64,000 nucleotides of DNA from positions 7,199,001-7,263,000 of the forward strand of contig NC_010162.1 in NCBI RefSeq assembly GCF_000067165.1, given 5' to 3'. A model generated the notes under the pieces. The model was given only the letters and a program-made list of their open reading frames with translations. It had not been told where the DNA came from and did not search any database. The translations under genes and the position numbers were made by a program. This DNA comes from Sorangium cellulosum So ce56 (GTDB lineage: Bacteria > Myxococcota_A > Polyangia > Polyangiales > Polyangiaceae). Shown one piece after another: positions 36,512 to 45,785 of this stretch. Numbering within the stretch: position 1 is the first letter of the stretch; every line of letters begins with the position of its first letter.

Positions 36512-36809
36512 CGTCACACCTCCATCGAATGCTCGTGGATGTCGAGCAACATCGGTTGTTGAGCAACATCGGTGCCATGCGGCGATGTCCTCTGTTGGTC
36601 GCTCGATGCGCGCCGTTTCACGGCGGAGCGCGGGCTCGAACCGGGTTTACGACAAATCGTCGCCATGAATTTCTTGTATACCGGCGATAACGACAATGTG
36701 ACGCGGTATTCGAGCCAGTCGCCGTCGTGCCGTATCACGGGCGGGGTGGCGACCTGACCCAGGTTGCGTCGGCTGACCCAGGGCGAGTCGGCCACACCGG
36801 GTTCGCCGC

Positions 36810-37679
36810 TCAATCCACGGGGAACTGTTCCGCGATCCAGGCCTCCCAGCCCGGCGGGACTCGGGTGGCCTCAAGGTAGCGACGCAGCTGGTGGGCGTCG
36901 TCGAAGGCGGACATTCCCCACAAGCGAAACGCGTCGACGTAACCCATGTCGTCGTCAAACGAATCGGCGAAGTCGGCGAGCTCCAAGCCGAGCTGCCAGG
37001 GCGCCTTGACGTCCCCGGCGCAGAGCAGTCGAGCCAGCGAAAGGAGCCCGTCGCGAGGCTCGATCGGATCTGCGTCGCCGCTCGCGAGCGCGGTCGCGCA
37101 CGCTCGCCAGCCTTCGGGCACGGCGGGAGGCGCCCACCCGTCGCCTCTTCGGAGCTCGGCGACCTGGCGTGACCAGAACCAGAATTCGCGGGTGTTGTAG
37201 CGGGCCGCCTTCTCGGGCGTCTCGTACGACTCCCATGGCCAACGCACGCCGTCCTGCTGGCTGAGCCAGATGCGGAAGGATACGTCGACCGCGATGAACC
37301 CCTGCTCCAGGAGCGCCGATCGACGCGCGGCCGCCGCGCTCGGGTCCTCCTCGCCGCCGTCCTCCTCGCCGCCGTCCTCCTCGTCGCCGTCCTCGTCATC
37401 TGCCCGTTTCTCCGTCGGGTGCAAGACCTTGTGAACGGCCTCTGCCCAGTTGATCGGCGCGGGAGGGTGGCGCCGCAGGTAGGCGACACGTGTTTCGCGG
37501 TCCGGCGCGAGCTGTTCGAGAAAGACCCACCACATCCCCAGCCAGTCTTCACCGGAGCCCATGCGCCAGCCGATCGTGTAGCGCTCGTAGTCGGGGAAGC
37601 GCTCCCACGGCGGAGCGATGTCACCGTGCGCGTCGAGGTGCTCACGAAGGCGGGAGCGACAGCTCTCTTTCCAGTCCAT
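36810..37679 (-). CDS. Hypothetical acidic-repeat protein upstream of the SulP gene
   Basis: A 289-residue cytoplasmic protein I do not recognise. It is rich in Trp and charged residues (GEDWLGMWWVFLEQ, EFWFWSRQVAEL). Residues 93-113 form an acidic Gly/Asp/Glu stretch encoded by three 15-bp DNA repeats (37344-37388), which splits the protein into two helical halves. It has no signal peptide or membrane segment. The start has gaggagg about 9 nt upstream. It follows coaA by 21 bp on the same strand, so co-transcription is likely, but the pairing suggests no shared function. Confidence 0.75.
   Translation of the reverse strand: MDWKESCRSRLREHLDAHGDIAPPWERFPDYERYTIGWRMGSGEDWLGMWWVFLEQLAPDRETRVAYLRRHPPAPINWAEAVHKVLHPTEKRADDEDGDEEDGGEEDGGEEDPSAAAARRSALLEQGFIAVDVSFRIWLSQQDGVRWPWESYETPEKAARYNTREFWFWSRQVAELRRGDGWAPPAVPEGWRACATALASGDADPIEPRDGLLSLARLLCAGDVKAPWQLGLELADFADSFDDDMGYVDAFRLWGMSAFDDAHQLRRYLEATRVPPGWEAWIAEQFPVD
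37344..37388. repeat. Three 15-bp repeats inside the acidic-repeat gene
   Basis: Units 37344-37358, 37359-37373 and 37374-37388 share gtcctcctcgccgcc (third has one change). Because 15 is a multiple of three, gain or loss of a unit would lengthen or shorten the EEDGG stretch without a frameshift. Confidence 0.8.
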
Positions 37680-37700
37680 GACAACAATCCTCCTCTTGGG

Positions 37701-38627
37701 TCAGAGTCGGCGGAGATGCACGGCGCGCACCGCGTGGTCAGGCCCCTTCTCGAGCACGACGTCGGCGCGCGCGCGCGTCGGCAGGATGTTCTCGGTGAGG
37801 TTGGGGCCGTTGATCGTGCGCCAGATCTGGAGCGCGAACGCGCGCGCCTCGTCGTCGCCCATCGCGGCATAGCGGTGAAAATAGGACGACGGGTCGCGGA
37901 ACGCCGTGGCCCGCAGCGTGAGGAAGCGCTCGATGTACCATCGCTCGAGGTCGGCCTCGTCCGCATGGACGTAGATCCCGAGGTCAAAGAAGTCGCTGAC
38001 GGCGATCGCCGCGGCGCGCTCGGGGCCCTGCAGGACGTTCAGCCCCTCGAGGATCACGATGTCGGGCTGCCTCACGGTCTGCGCCTTCCCGGCGACCACG
38101 TCGTAGGTGGCGTGCGAGTACACCGGCACGTCGATCGCTTCGACGCCGGCCTCCAGGTCGGCGAGGAACTGCACGAGCCGCCGCAGATCATAGCTCTCGG
38201 GAAAGCCCTTGCGGTGCAGGCCGGCGCGCGAGGCGAGCACCGCGTTGGGGTACAGGAAGCCGTCGGTGGTCACCAGATCCACCCGCGGGTGGTCGGGCCA
38301 CCGCGCGAGCAGCGCCTGCAGCACGCGCGCGGTCGTGCTCTTGCCCACCGCGACCGAGCCCGCGATGCCGATCACGAAAGGCCGCCGCCCGACGGGGCGG
38401 CCGAGGAAGGTGTCCTTCACACGGCGGAGCTGCTGCGCGGCGCCGACGTGCAGGTTGAGCAGCCGCGAGAGCGGCAAGTAGATCGTCGCGACCTCGTCGA
38501 GCGAGAGCCGCTCGTTGAGGCCCCGAAGGACCATCAGGTCGCCCTCGGTGAGGGGCAGCGGCGTGGCCGCGCGCAGGCCGGCCCACTGCGCGGCGGAGAA
38601 GACCTCGTAGGTCGTGACGGCATCCAT
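37701..38627 (-). CDS. coaA: Type I pantothenate kinase
   Basis: A 308-residue cytoplasmic enzyme that phosphorylates pantothenate with ATP, the first committed step of coenzyme A synthesis. It has the P-loop GIAGSVAVGKSTTA near residues 85-98, the VDLVTTDGFLYPN segment, the YDVVAGKAQTV region and the C-terminal WRTINGPNLTENI, all hallmarks of the bacterial CoaA family; length is also typical. In related enzymes CoA inhibits by competition with ATP. It is followed after 21 bp by the acidic-repeat gene. Confidence 0.95.
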   Translation of the reverse strand: MDAVTTYEVFSAAQWAGLRAATPLPLTEGDLMVLRGLNERLSLDEVATIYLPLSRLLNLHVGAAQQLRRVKDTFLGRPVGRRPFVIGIAGSVAVGKSTTARVLQALLARWPDHPRVDLVTTDGFLYPNAVLASRAGLHRKGFPESYDLRRLVQFLADLEAGVEAIDVPVYSHATYDVVAGKAQTVRQPDIVILEGLNVLQGPERAAAIAVSDFFDLGIYVHADEADLERWYIERFLTLRATAFRDPSSYFHRYAAMGDDEARAFALQIWRTINGPNLTENILPTRARADVVLEKGPDHAVRAVHLRRL

Positions 38628-38746
38628 GGTCGGTCGGGAGCGATAGTACGCTTCCGACCGCTCGATCCGGAGCGTTCTCGCCGAGGATCGTCACTCGACC
38701 CAGGTCGGCTCGCCGCCCCCCGGATCGGGTCGCCCACCGCCGTCGC

Positions 38747-40216
38747 TCAGAAGAAGCTGTAAAGGGACAGCTTGATGCGCTCGTTGGTCGCGGTCACGCC
38801 GTCCGCGAAGGTCTGCTCCGAGTACTGGAACGAGAGGCCCGCGCGGATGGCCGGCGTGATGTCGGCGAACAGGTTGCCGTCGATGTAGCGCGACTCGTGG
38901 TAGGCCGTGCGGAGCGCGAGGTAGCCGTTCTCCTCCGTCACCCGGTCGTTCGAGCCCTGGGTGTAGTTGCCGGAGACGGAGAAGCGCCCCGAGGGCGGCA
39001 GATAGTACTGGAGCCCGACCATGAACCCCGTCCAGCCGATCGTCTTCAGGTTGTTGTTCGCGTCGTACACGACGAGGCCGTTGTCGATGTTCGGCGTATA
39101 GACGGCGCCGTCAGGGAGCGGCGGGTGCGGCACGTTGCTCGCGACGCCGACGATGTCCGCGATGCCCGTGCCGGAGAAGAACGAGCCGGTCAACGTCAGC
39201 GCGTTCCCGGCGTCGTCCAGCGCCTTGGCCGGGATGATCGGGATCATCGCGTCGACCGAGAGCCCGTAGCCGTTGGCCGAGCGCAGCTCGGTTGGGGTCG
39301 CGGAGTGCTCGTTGACCCTGAGATGGCGGAACACGCCCGAGACGCCGATCGACAGCGGGTCGTGCAACATCCCGCCGGCGCCGAGCGTGTGGATTCCCTT
39401 CCAGCCGTTGACGCCGATGCGCAACCCCGCCTGCATGTCCGGCACCTCGGAGTCGCGCTGCGGCGGCTTGAGGACGGCAGCGGCGATCTCCACGTTGGCG
39501 GCGTCCGACTTGAAGTTGTGGCCGACGCGCAGCTGCGGCATCCTCCCGAAGACCTGGTTCATCACGGGGAAGAAGGACGTCGTGGCCGGGAAGAAGAACG
39601 GCTGCCACCCGAACAGGTGATAGCCCTGTCCGATCAGCAGGTCGACGTAGTCCGACTCGACCTTGATGTGGGCCTGACGCAAGCGGAAGGTGCCGCTGCT
39701 GACCAGCGAGGCCTCGGAGACGGTGGGCGGCTGATTGCCGAAGAAGTCGAGCTCCAGCACGGCCGTGGTCTTGATCCCGGACACCTCGGGCGCGTTCACC
39801 CTGACGCCGAACCTGGAGTTACGCGCCGTGAAGTGCGTGCGGCCGTGCGAGCCGGCGTAGGTGTCCTCGCGCTGGATGACCGTGGCCCCCACCGACTCCC
39901 CGAAGCTCTCGGTGGTGTCGTGCATGATGTCGAACTCCGCCATCCCGTAGATCGTGGCCTTCCACTTGGAGGTCACCGGAACAGGATCCTTGGCGGCCGG
40001 CTTGACGGCCTCCGCCGGCGGCGCCGCCGGAGCAGCCACGTCCGCAGGCGGCGTGGCCGGCGCCTGCGCGTCCGCCTGCGCGTCCGCCGGCGCGGCCGGC
40101 GCAGCGGCCTGCGGAGCCGTCGCGTCCGGCGCCGGCGGGGGGGTCTGGGCGTGCGCGACCGCCGCCACGAAGAAAATCGACGCACCGACTAGGTTCGCAA
40201 CCTTCGATTGATTCAT
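38747..40216 (-). CDS. DcaP-like outer-membrane porin
   Basis: A 489-residue exported protein. Residues 1-23 (MNQSKVANLVGASIFFVAAV) plus AHAQ are a signal peptide. A Pro/Ala linker runs to about residue 80. The rest is a beta-barrel with DcaP-like features: IYGMAEFDIMHDT at the first strand, RNSRFGVRV, LIGQGYHLFGWQPFF and a C-terminal Phe (LSLYSFF) as expected for an outer-membrane protein. DcaP-type porins take up organic acids. It follows the eda gene by 173 bp, so it may supply sugar acids to the catabolic cluster; this is inference. The start at 40216 was chosen for the signal peptide; the frame is open to 40270. Confidence 0.82.
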   Translation of the reverse strand: MNQSKVANLVGASIFFVAAVAHAQTPPPAPDATAPQAAAPAAPADAQADAQAPATPPADVAAPAAPPAEAVKPAAKDPVPVTSKWKATIYGMAEFDIMHDTTESFGESVGATVIQREDTYAGSHGRTHFTARNSRFGVRVNAPEVSGIKTTAVLELDFFGNQPPTVSEASLVSSGTFRLRQAHIKVESDYVDLLIGQGYHLFGWQPFFFPATTSFFPVMNQVFGRMPQLRVGHNFKSDAANVEIAAAVLKPPQRDSEVPDMQAGLRIGVNGWKGIHTLGAGGMLHDPLSIGVSGVFRHLRVNEHSATPTELRSANGYGLSVDAMIPIIPAKALDDAGNALTLTGSFFSGTGIADIVGVASNVPHPPLPDGAVYTPNIDNGLVVYDANNNLKTIGWTGFMVGLQYYLPPSGRFSVSGNYTQGSNDRVTEENGYLALRTAYHESRYIDGNLFADITPAIRAGLSFQYSEQTFADGVTATNERIKLSLYSFF

Positions 40217-40389
40217 GTTCGAAGCCCCTGGGTTATCCATGGCGCCAGGAATCCCCTGCAAACGCCGCAACTATTGGTTTTAACTACGTTTTACGTCGCA
40301 CCGCGCAGCGCGCGCACCACGCCCGTCTCCGCCCGGGGAGCCGCTGGAATCGACAGGGTGAACGGCGGGCGCGCCTCCTGCGCGCTCCC

Positions 40390-41031
40390 TCAGGGCGCGC
40401 GGCCCGCGTCGCAGAACGCGCGGGCGCGGGCGACGAGCTCGTCGCGCCGCCCGTCGCGCAGGAGCTTGAGATCCACGAGGTTGCTGCCGACGCCAACCGC
40501 CACCGCGCCGGCAGCGAAGAAGGTGCCCACGTTCTCCAGCGTCACGCCGCCCGTGGGCATGAGCGGGATATGGGGCAGAGGCGCCTTGAGCGATTTGAGG
40601 TACGAGGCGCCGCCGAGGGCGTCGCAGGGGAACACCTTCACGACATCTCCGCCCGCCCGGTGCGCCGCCACGACCTCGGTGGGCGTGAGCGCGCCGGGAG
40701 CGTGGACGACGTTCATCGCGACGCAGGCCCTCACGGTCGCCTCGTCGAGCGCGGGGCTGACCACGAAGCGCGCCCCGGCCTCGACGCACGCCTCGGCGGT
40801 GCGAGCGTCCAGGACCGTCCCCGCGCCGACCAGCGCCCGCTCGCCGTGGCGCGCGGCGACCTCGCGCACGACCTCGACCGCGCCGGGCACGGTCATCGTG
40901 ATCTCGAGCACGTCGATCCCCCCCTCGAGGAGGGCCTCGACCGCCTGCAGCGCCTCATCGGCCGAGCCGGCGCGCACCACAGGGACGATGCGCCCGCGCG
41001 CGATCCACTCGAGCACGGATTGCTTGTTCAT
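40390..41031 (-). CDS. eda: 2-dehydro-3-deoxyphosphogluconate aldolase
   Basis: A 213-residue class I aldolase that cleaves KDPG into pyruvate and glyceraldehyde-3-phosphate. The fold is a TIM barrel with IVPVVRAGSADEAL at the start, LEITMT carrying the catalytic Glu, VGAGTVLDA, the Schiff-base Lys in VVKVFPCDALGG, and MPTGGVTLENV at the phosphate site. It overlaps the upstream kdgK gene by ATGA (41028-41031), so translation is coupled: the kinase makes the substrate of this enzyme. Confidence 0.95.
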   Translation of the reverse strand: MNKQSVLEWIARGRIVPVVRAGSADEALQAVEALLEGGIDVLEITMTVPGAVEVVREVAARHGERALVGAGTVLDARTAEACVEAGARFVVSPALDEATVRACVAMNVVHAPGALTPTEVVAAHRAGGDVVKVFPCDALGGASYLKSLKAPLPHIPLMPTGGVTLENVGTFFAAGAVAVGVGSNLVDLKLLRDGRRDELVARARAFCDAGRAP

Positions 41032-42125
41032 CGGTCCACCCGGGACGTGCCCATCTTCATCGCCTTGAGCACCTCATCGAGGGTCGCCATCGTCGTGTCG
41101 CCGGGCGTCGTCATCGCGAGCGCCCCGTGCGCCGCGCCGCAATCGACCGCCCACTGCGGCCCCTTGCCCATCAAGAAGCCGTAGATGAGCCCCGAGGCGA
41201 ACGAATCGCCGCCGCCCACGCGGTCGAAGATCTCCAGGTCCTTGCGCTCGGGCGCCTTGTAGAGCTGGCCGCCCTGGTACAGCACCGCGCTCCAGTCGTT
41301 GCGCGTCGCCGAGGTCGCCACGCGGAGCGTCGTCGCCACCGCCTGGATGTTCGGGAACACCGAGAGGACGCGCTCGATCATGCTCTCGAACGCGCCGACG
41401 CGCAGGTTGGCGTGCCCCTCGTCGACGCCCTCGACCTCGAAGCCCAGGGCAGCCGTGAAATCCTCCTCGTTGCCCAGCATCACATCGACGTACGGCGCGA
41501 GCGCTCGATTGACCTCCTGCGCGCGGGCCTGACCGCCGATCGATTTCCAGAGCGACGGGCGGTAGTTGAGATCGTAGGAGACGACGACGCCGTGCCGCCT
41601 GGCCGCCTCCATCGCCTCCTTCGCCACGGAAGGCGTGGTCTCGGAGAGCGCTGCGAAGATACCGCCGGTATGGAACCACCGCGCGCCCTGGGCGCCGAAG
41701 ATCGTATCCCAGTCGATCTCGCCGGGCTTCAGCTGAGAGGCGGCCGTGTGGCCACGGTCCGAGAGGCCGACCGCCCCGCGGATGCCGAAGCCCCGCTCGG
41801 TGAAGTTCAGGCCGTTGCGCACGAGGCGCCCCACGCCGTCGTGCGTCGCCCAGCGGACGTGCGTGAGATCCACGCCGCCCTGCAGCATCAGATCTTCGAG
41901 CAGGCGGCCGACGGGGTTGTCCGCGAGGGCGGTCACGATGGCCGACCTGAGCCGGAAACAGCGGCGCAGGCCGCGGGCGACGTTGTACTCGCCGCCGCCC
42001 TCCCAGGCGTGGAAGCTGCGGGCGGTGGAGATCCGCCCGTCGCCGGGATCGAGGCGCAGCATGACCTCGCCGAGGGACACGAGATCCCAGCGGCAAGTGG
42101 AAGGATCACGGAGCGTGAAGGACAT
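41028..42125 (-). CDS. kdgK: 2-keto-3-deoxygluconate kinase (PfkB family)
   Basis: A 365-residue carbohydrate kinase that phosphorylates KDG to KDPG. The PfkB core is seen from SLGEVMLRLDP to GGGDSFASGLIYGF, the second PfkB signature with the catalytic base Asp. YDLNYRPSLWKS and NEEDF are also typical of KDG kinases. The start at 42125 (MSFTLRDPS, aaggtattc just upstream) was chosen over the in-frame 42185. It precedes eda with an ATGA overlap and follows the MFS transporter by 110 bp. Confidence 0.9.
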   Translation of the reverse strand: MSFTLRDPSTCRWDLVSLGEVMLRLDPGDGRISTARSFHAWEGGGEYNVARGLRRCFRLRSAIVTALADNPVGRLLEDLMLQGGVDLTHVRWATHDGVGRLVRNGLNFTERGFGIRGAVGLSDRGHTAASQLKPGEIDWDTIFGAQGARWFHTGGIFAALSETTPSVAKEAMEAARRHGVVVSYDLNYRPSLWKSIGGQARAQEVNRALAPYVDVMLGNEEDFTAALGFEVEGVDEGHANLRVGAFESMIERVLSVFPNIQAVATTLRVATSATRNDWSAVLYQGGQLYKAPERKDLEIFDRVGGGDSFASGLIYGFLMGKGPQWAVDCGAAHGALAMTTPGDTTMATLDEVLKAMKMGTSRVDR

Positions 42126-42235
42126 GAATACCTTGCAGTGGTGCAGGCCGCGTGGCGGAAGAGCTGGTGGACAAGCAGGGTTCAAGGGGCCGCCTCCATC
42201 GCGGAGATCGCGATGAGGCGGGCCGATGGCGGTGA

Positions 42236-43900
42236 TTACCTATCGCCTCCTGGCGCGCGGGACGACTCGACCTCCGCGGCGGACGGGCCTGTGTAGCCCT
42301 TGGCGGCGGCGCCCTTCCCCTCGACGATGGGCCGCCCATCGCGGTCGAACTTGACGAGCTCCGCCTTGGTCCCCGCGTCCGTCGGCCAGAAGTACCAGCG
42401 CGCGTCCATCCAGCCCACGTGGGCGGCGGGGCCCTCGACCGGCGCGCCCGTCGCTTTCAGCTGGGCCGGCCGCGTCGCCCGGTACTGGTCGACAGAGGTG
42501 TACGCAGGGCGGTTGAGGGCGAATTGCAGCCCCGCGATGCTGGCGAGCATCACCAGGCCGCCGGCGACGACCGCCCCTTTCGGCACGCGCCGCTTCGGCG
42601 CGACCGGCTCGACGCGCGGCAGGATGAGGTGCAGCGCCAGCAGGCCGACGAGGTACAGCGTCCCCGCGAGCAGGAACGGCAGGGCGTACGAGCCCGTGGC
42701 CGTGAGCGCCCAGCCGACGAAGATCTGGAAGAGCGCCCCGCCGACGACGCCGAACGCGGTCATGACGCCGACCACCGTGGCCATCGCCGGGCGCGGGAGG
42801 GCATCCGAGACGAGCGTGTAGAGGTTGCTGCTCCAGCCCTGGTGCGCTGCCGCGGCGAGCGACAGGATCGCGACCGCGACGTAGATCGTGGGGATGCCCG
42901 CGACGCTCGGGACATCGACGAGGAGCCCGACGGACATGACGGGCACCGCGGAGAGCGCACACGCGAGCATCGCGAGCTTCCGCGCCGTGCCGACCGAGCG
43001 GCCGCTCGCGATGAGCCTGGAGGACAGCCAGCCGCCGCCGATCGCGCCGCCGTCCGCGACGAGGAACACGACGGGGATGGCGTAGGCCATGAACGTCGGC
43101 TTCAGGTTGAACTCGCTGACAAGGAACTTCGGTAGCCAGGTGAGGTAAAACCACCACGGGGCGTCGGTGAAGAACTTCGCCGCCGCGACCGCGTACACGG
43201 GCCGCATCCCGAACACCTCGCCGACGCCGAGGGACTCTGTCGCCTCCTTCGCGTCGGAGCGGATGTGCGCGAGCTCCTCGGGCGAGACCTTCGGGTGCTC
43301 CTCGGGCCGCCGGTAGAGGCGCGTCCAGAAGAAGATCCACACGACGCCGGCGCCGCCCAGGATGAGGAAGCAGGTGCGCCACCCGTAGGCCTCCGCGATG
43401 CGCACCGCCAGGAGCGGGGCCAGGATGGCGCCGACGTTCGAGCCGCAGTTGAACAGCCCGGTCGCGAGCGCCCTCTCCTTCTTGGGGAACCACTCGGCCA
43501 CGGTGCGGACGGCGGCCGGGAAGTTGCCGGCCTCGCCGACCCCGAGCAGGAAGCGGATGCCGGCGAAGCCGGCGAAGCTGCCGACGATGGCGTGGCCGGC
43601 CGAGGCGATGTTCCAGAGCAGGAACGTCGCGCTGAGCCCCTTGCGCGGCCCGACGCGGTCGATCCAGCGACCGACGAACACCATGCCGAAGCCGTAGGCG
43701 AGCAGGAAGCTCACGTTGATGAGCGCGAGGTCCGTTGGCCCGAGGCGCAGCTCGTTCTCGAAGAACGGGATCAGCAGGGAGAACAGCTGCCGATCGAGGT
43801 AGTTGATCGTCGTCGCGAAGAAGAGGAGCGCGCAGATGGTCCAGCGCGTGCGGGACATGACGCCGGCGGTCGCCGGGGCCACGGGAGACGCTGCGGTCAT
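42236..43900 (-). CDS. MFS transporter (anion:cation symporter, hexuronate type) with long C-terminal extension
   Basis: A 554-residue permease. Residues 20-440 have the 12-helix MFS layout with INYLDRQLFSLLIP in helix 1, GRWIDRVGPRKGLS between helices 2 and 3, and GVGEAGNFPAAV in helix 4, features of the ExuT/anion:cation symporter branch. After helix 12 come a further hydrophobic segment (VVAGGLVMLASIAGLQFAL) and a ~90-residue hydrophilic tail with WMDARWYFWPTDAG, not usual for the family; with 13 helices the tail would face the periplasm. It overlaps the upstream SDR stop by ATGA. Substrate from context: a hexuronate or aldarate. Confidence 0.88.
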   Translation of the reverse strand: MTAASPVAPATAGVMSRTRWTICALLFFATTINYLDRQLFSLLIPFFENELRLGPTDLALINVSFLLAYGFGMVFVGRWIDRVGPRKGLSATFLLWNIASAGHAIVGSFAGFAGIRFLLGVGEAGNFPAAVRTVAEWFPKKERALATGLFNCGSNVGAILAPLLAVRIAEAYGWRTCFLILGGAGVVWIFFWTRLYRRPEEHPKVSPEELAHIRSDAKEATESLGVGEVFGMRPVYAVAAAKFFTDAPWWFYLTWLPKFLVSEFNLKPTFMAYAIPVVFLVADGGAIGGGWLSSRLIASGRSVGTARKLAMLACALSAVPVMSVGLLVDVPSVAGIPTIYVAVAILSLAAAAHQGWSSNLYTLVSDALPRPAMATVVGVMTAFGVVGGALFQIFVGWALTATGSYALPFLLAGTLYLVGLLALHLILPRVEPVAPKRRVPKGAVVAGGLVMLASIAGLQFALNRPAYTSVDQYRATRPAQLKATGAPVEGPAAHVGWMDARWYFWPTDAGTKAELVKFDRDGRPIVEGKGAAAKGYTGPSAAEVESSRAPGGDR

Positions 43901-44670
43901 TGGTTCACCCCGGAGGCGAGGAATCCACCATCGACTGTGATGCTCGTACCGGTGATGAAGCTCACCGCGTCAGAGCAGAGAAAGAGGGCAGCGCCGACCA
44001 GCTCCTGCGTGTCGCCGAAGCGGCCGAGGGGCGTGCGAGCGAGCAGCTCCTGCCCGCGCCCTGTGCCGTTGAGGAGGGCGCGGTTGAGGTCCGTCACGAA
44101 CACGCCCGGCACGAGCGCGTTCGTCCGGATACCGTGCTTCGCCCACTCGGCGCCGAGGCTCCGGGTGAGCGCCAGCACCGCCGCCTTCGACGCCCCGTAG
44201 GCCGCGACCTCGTGGAACGCGACGAAGCTCGACAGCGAGGCGATGTTGACGATGCGGCCCCGGCCGCTGTCCTTCAACGGGCCATGGAAGGCCTGGCAGG
44301 CGCGCAGCATGCCGGTGACGTTGGTGTCGAGCAGGCTGCCCCACTCGGCCTCTCCCACCTCGGCGGTGGGCTTCCGGAAGGTCCGACCGGCGCAGTTGAC
44401 GAGGATGTCGACGCCGCCGAACGCCTCGATCACGCGGTCGCGCAGGGCGTCGAGCGTCGCGCGATCGCCGACGTCGCACGCCGCCTCGATCGAGCGGACG
44501 CCCCGCTCGCGGATCTCGGCGGCGACCGCCTGCGCGCGGTCCGCGCGGGTGCCCGTGGCGACGGTGTGGGCGCCCGCCTCGGCGAGGCCGAGGGCGATCG
44601 CGCGCCCGATACCGGAGGTGCCACCGACCACGACGGCCGTGCGGCCCGAGATGTCGAAGCGGCTCGTCAT
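43897..44670 (-). CDS. Short-chain dehydrogenase/reductase, sugar-acid type
   Basis: A 257-residue classical SDR. The nucleotide site reads VVVGGTSGIGRAI (residues 13-25), followed by DVGDRATL, NCAG, IASLSS (catalytic Ser), YGASK (catalytic Tyr/Lys) and ITVDGG. It resembles gluconate/2-deoxygluconate dehydrogenases (KduD-like). From its position between an isomerase and a transporter, it may reduce the keto-uronate made upstream to an aldonate, the step done by UxuB/UxaB in enterics. The start at 44670 is fixed by an ATGA overlap with the preceding gene; its own stop overlaps the MFS start the same way. Confidence 0.88.
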   Translation of the reverse strand: MTSRFDISGRTAVVVGGTSGIGRAIALGLAEAGAHTVATGTRADRAQAVAAEIRERGVRSIEAACDVGDRATLDALRDRVIEAFGGVDILVNCAGRTFRKPTAEVGEAEWGSLLDTNVTGMLRACQAFHGPLKDSGRGRIVNIASLSSFVAFHEVAAYGASKAAVLALTRSLGAEWAKHGIRTNALVPGVFVTDLNRALLNGTGRGQELLARTPLGRFGDTQELVGAALFLCSDAVSFITGTSITVDGGFLASGVNQ

Positions 44671-45785
44671 GATCCCAGCCATTCCTTCGCGATGCCTCCG
44701 AGGAGCGCCCGCGCGTCGCGCTCGATCTGCGCGTCGGTCGGCGGGACGGGCATCGCCCCGTAGCGCCGGGTCAGCGCTGAAGCGATCGACCGCCGCGCGT
44801 GGCGCCACTTGTAGATCAGCTGATCGAGGACGCGCGCGTCGGAGTGCTGCGGCACGAAGGTCGGCCCGAGCATCTCCAGGCGCATCATCGTCGTCTCCTC
44901 GATGAGGCTCGGGTTGTTCATGAACCACCAGCAGCCGAACGGCAGGACGTTCGCGAACTTGCGCGCCACGACGCAGAGGGGGTGCGTGTTCTCGCGCGCG
45001 AGCGTCGTGACGAGGAAGCGCACGTCGGGGTTCTCGCCGGCGAGCCGCTCGAGCGGGGTCAGGTCGACCGTGCTCACCCCGTCGCCGGCCACGCCGAGGC
45101 GGGGGTTCACCGCGCGCCGGACGCCGATCATCATGGCGAACGGCAGCCCGTGATCGCGGCACGCGTCCAGCACGGCCCGGGGCGGCGCCGAGACCTCGTT
45201 GACCGAGATCGCCAGGTAGCGCGGCCGCATGCGGGCGATCCACCGCTCGAGCTCGGGCGCGAGATCCTCCGTGAGGATGAGCCGATCGAGGCGCAGCGCC
45301 GTGTAGAACCGAGGATCGGGCGTGGCGCCCGAGTCCCAGACCGCGCGCTCCACCGGGTCGGTCGGATCGTTCGTCATCGCGAGCGCGCTCACCCCCGAGA
45401 GCCGCAACACGTCCTCGAGGTGATCCTCGACCCGGCGCTCGGCAAAGAAGGCGCGGGCCTCGCGCAGATCCGGCGCGGCGGGGTCGAGCCCGAACGCGGC
45501 GAGCACCGTCGCCACGCCCGCGGTGGCCTCGGACAGCGGCGATCGGCGGACGAAGAGCGACGCCCACACGAGATCGGCCTGCGCCTTCTTGTCGAGCGCG
45601 AAGAACGCCTCGGGCGTGACCTTCGGCTCGGCGCGCAGGGTCTCGGCGACGAGGTAATGGTACGTGAGCAGCTCGTCGACGCCCCAGAGGTTCAGCGCGG
45701 GGAACTGGGGCGCGAAGAGGTGGGTGTGAAGATCGATGATGGGCGCGGCGTCGACGGCCGCGGCCACGCGCTCGGCGAGGGTCAT
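44667..45785 (-). CDS. UxaC-like (glucuronate isomerase family) amidohydrolase-fold protein
   Basis: A 372-residue TIM-barrel protein. IIDLHTHLFAP near residue 15 is the metal-binding start of the amidohydrolase superfamily. The segment CWWFMNNPSLIEETTMM, then TDxR-like PQHSDARVLDQLIYKWRH near the end, matches the C-terminal hallmarks of uronate isomerase (WWFND, SDSRSF..). It is shorter than classical UxaC (~470), so I call it UxaC-like. The expected reaction is D-glucuronate to D-fructuronate (or galacturonate to tagaturonate). ATGA overlaps join it to the genes on both sides. Confidence 0.78.
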   Translation of the reverse strand: MTLAERVAAAVDAAPIIDLHTHLFAPQFPALNLWGVDELLTYHYLVAETLRAEPKVTPEAFFALDKKAQADLVWASLFVRRSPLSEATAGVATVLAAFGLDPAAPDLREARAFFAERRVEDHLEDVLRLSGVSALAMTNDPTDPVERAVWDSGATPDPRFYTALRLDRLILTEDLAPELERWIARMRPRYLAISVNEVSAPPRAVLDACRDHGLPFAMMIGVRRAVNPRLGVAGDGVSTVDLTPLERLAGENPDVRFLVTTLARENTHPLCVVARKFANVLPFGCWWFMNNPSLIEETTMMRLEMLGPTFVPQHSDARVLDQLIYKWRHARRSIASALTRRYGAMPVPPTDAQIERDARALLGGIAKEWLGS

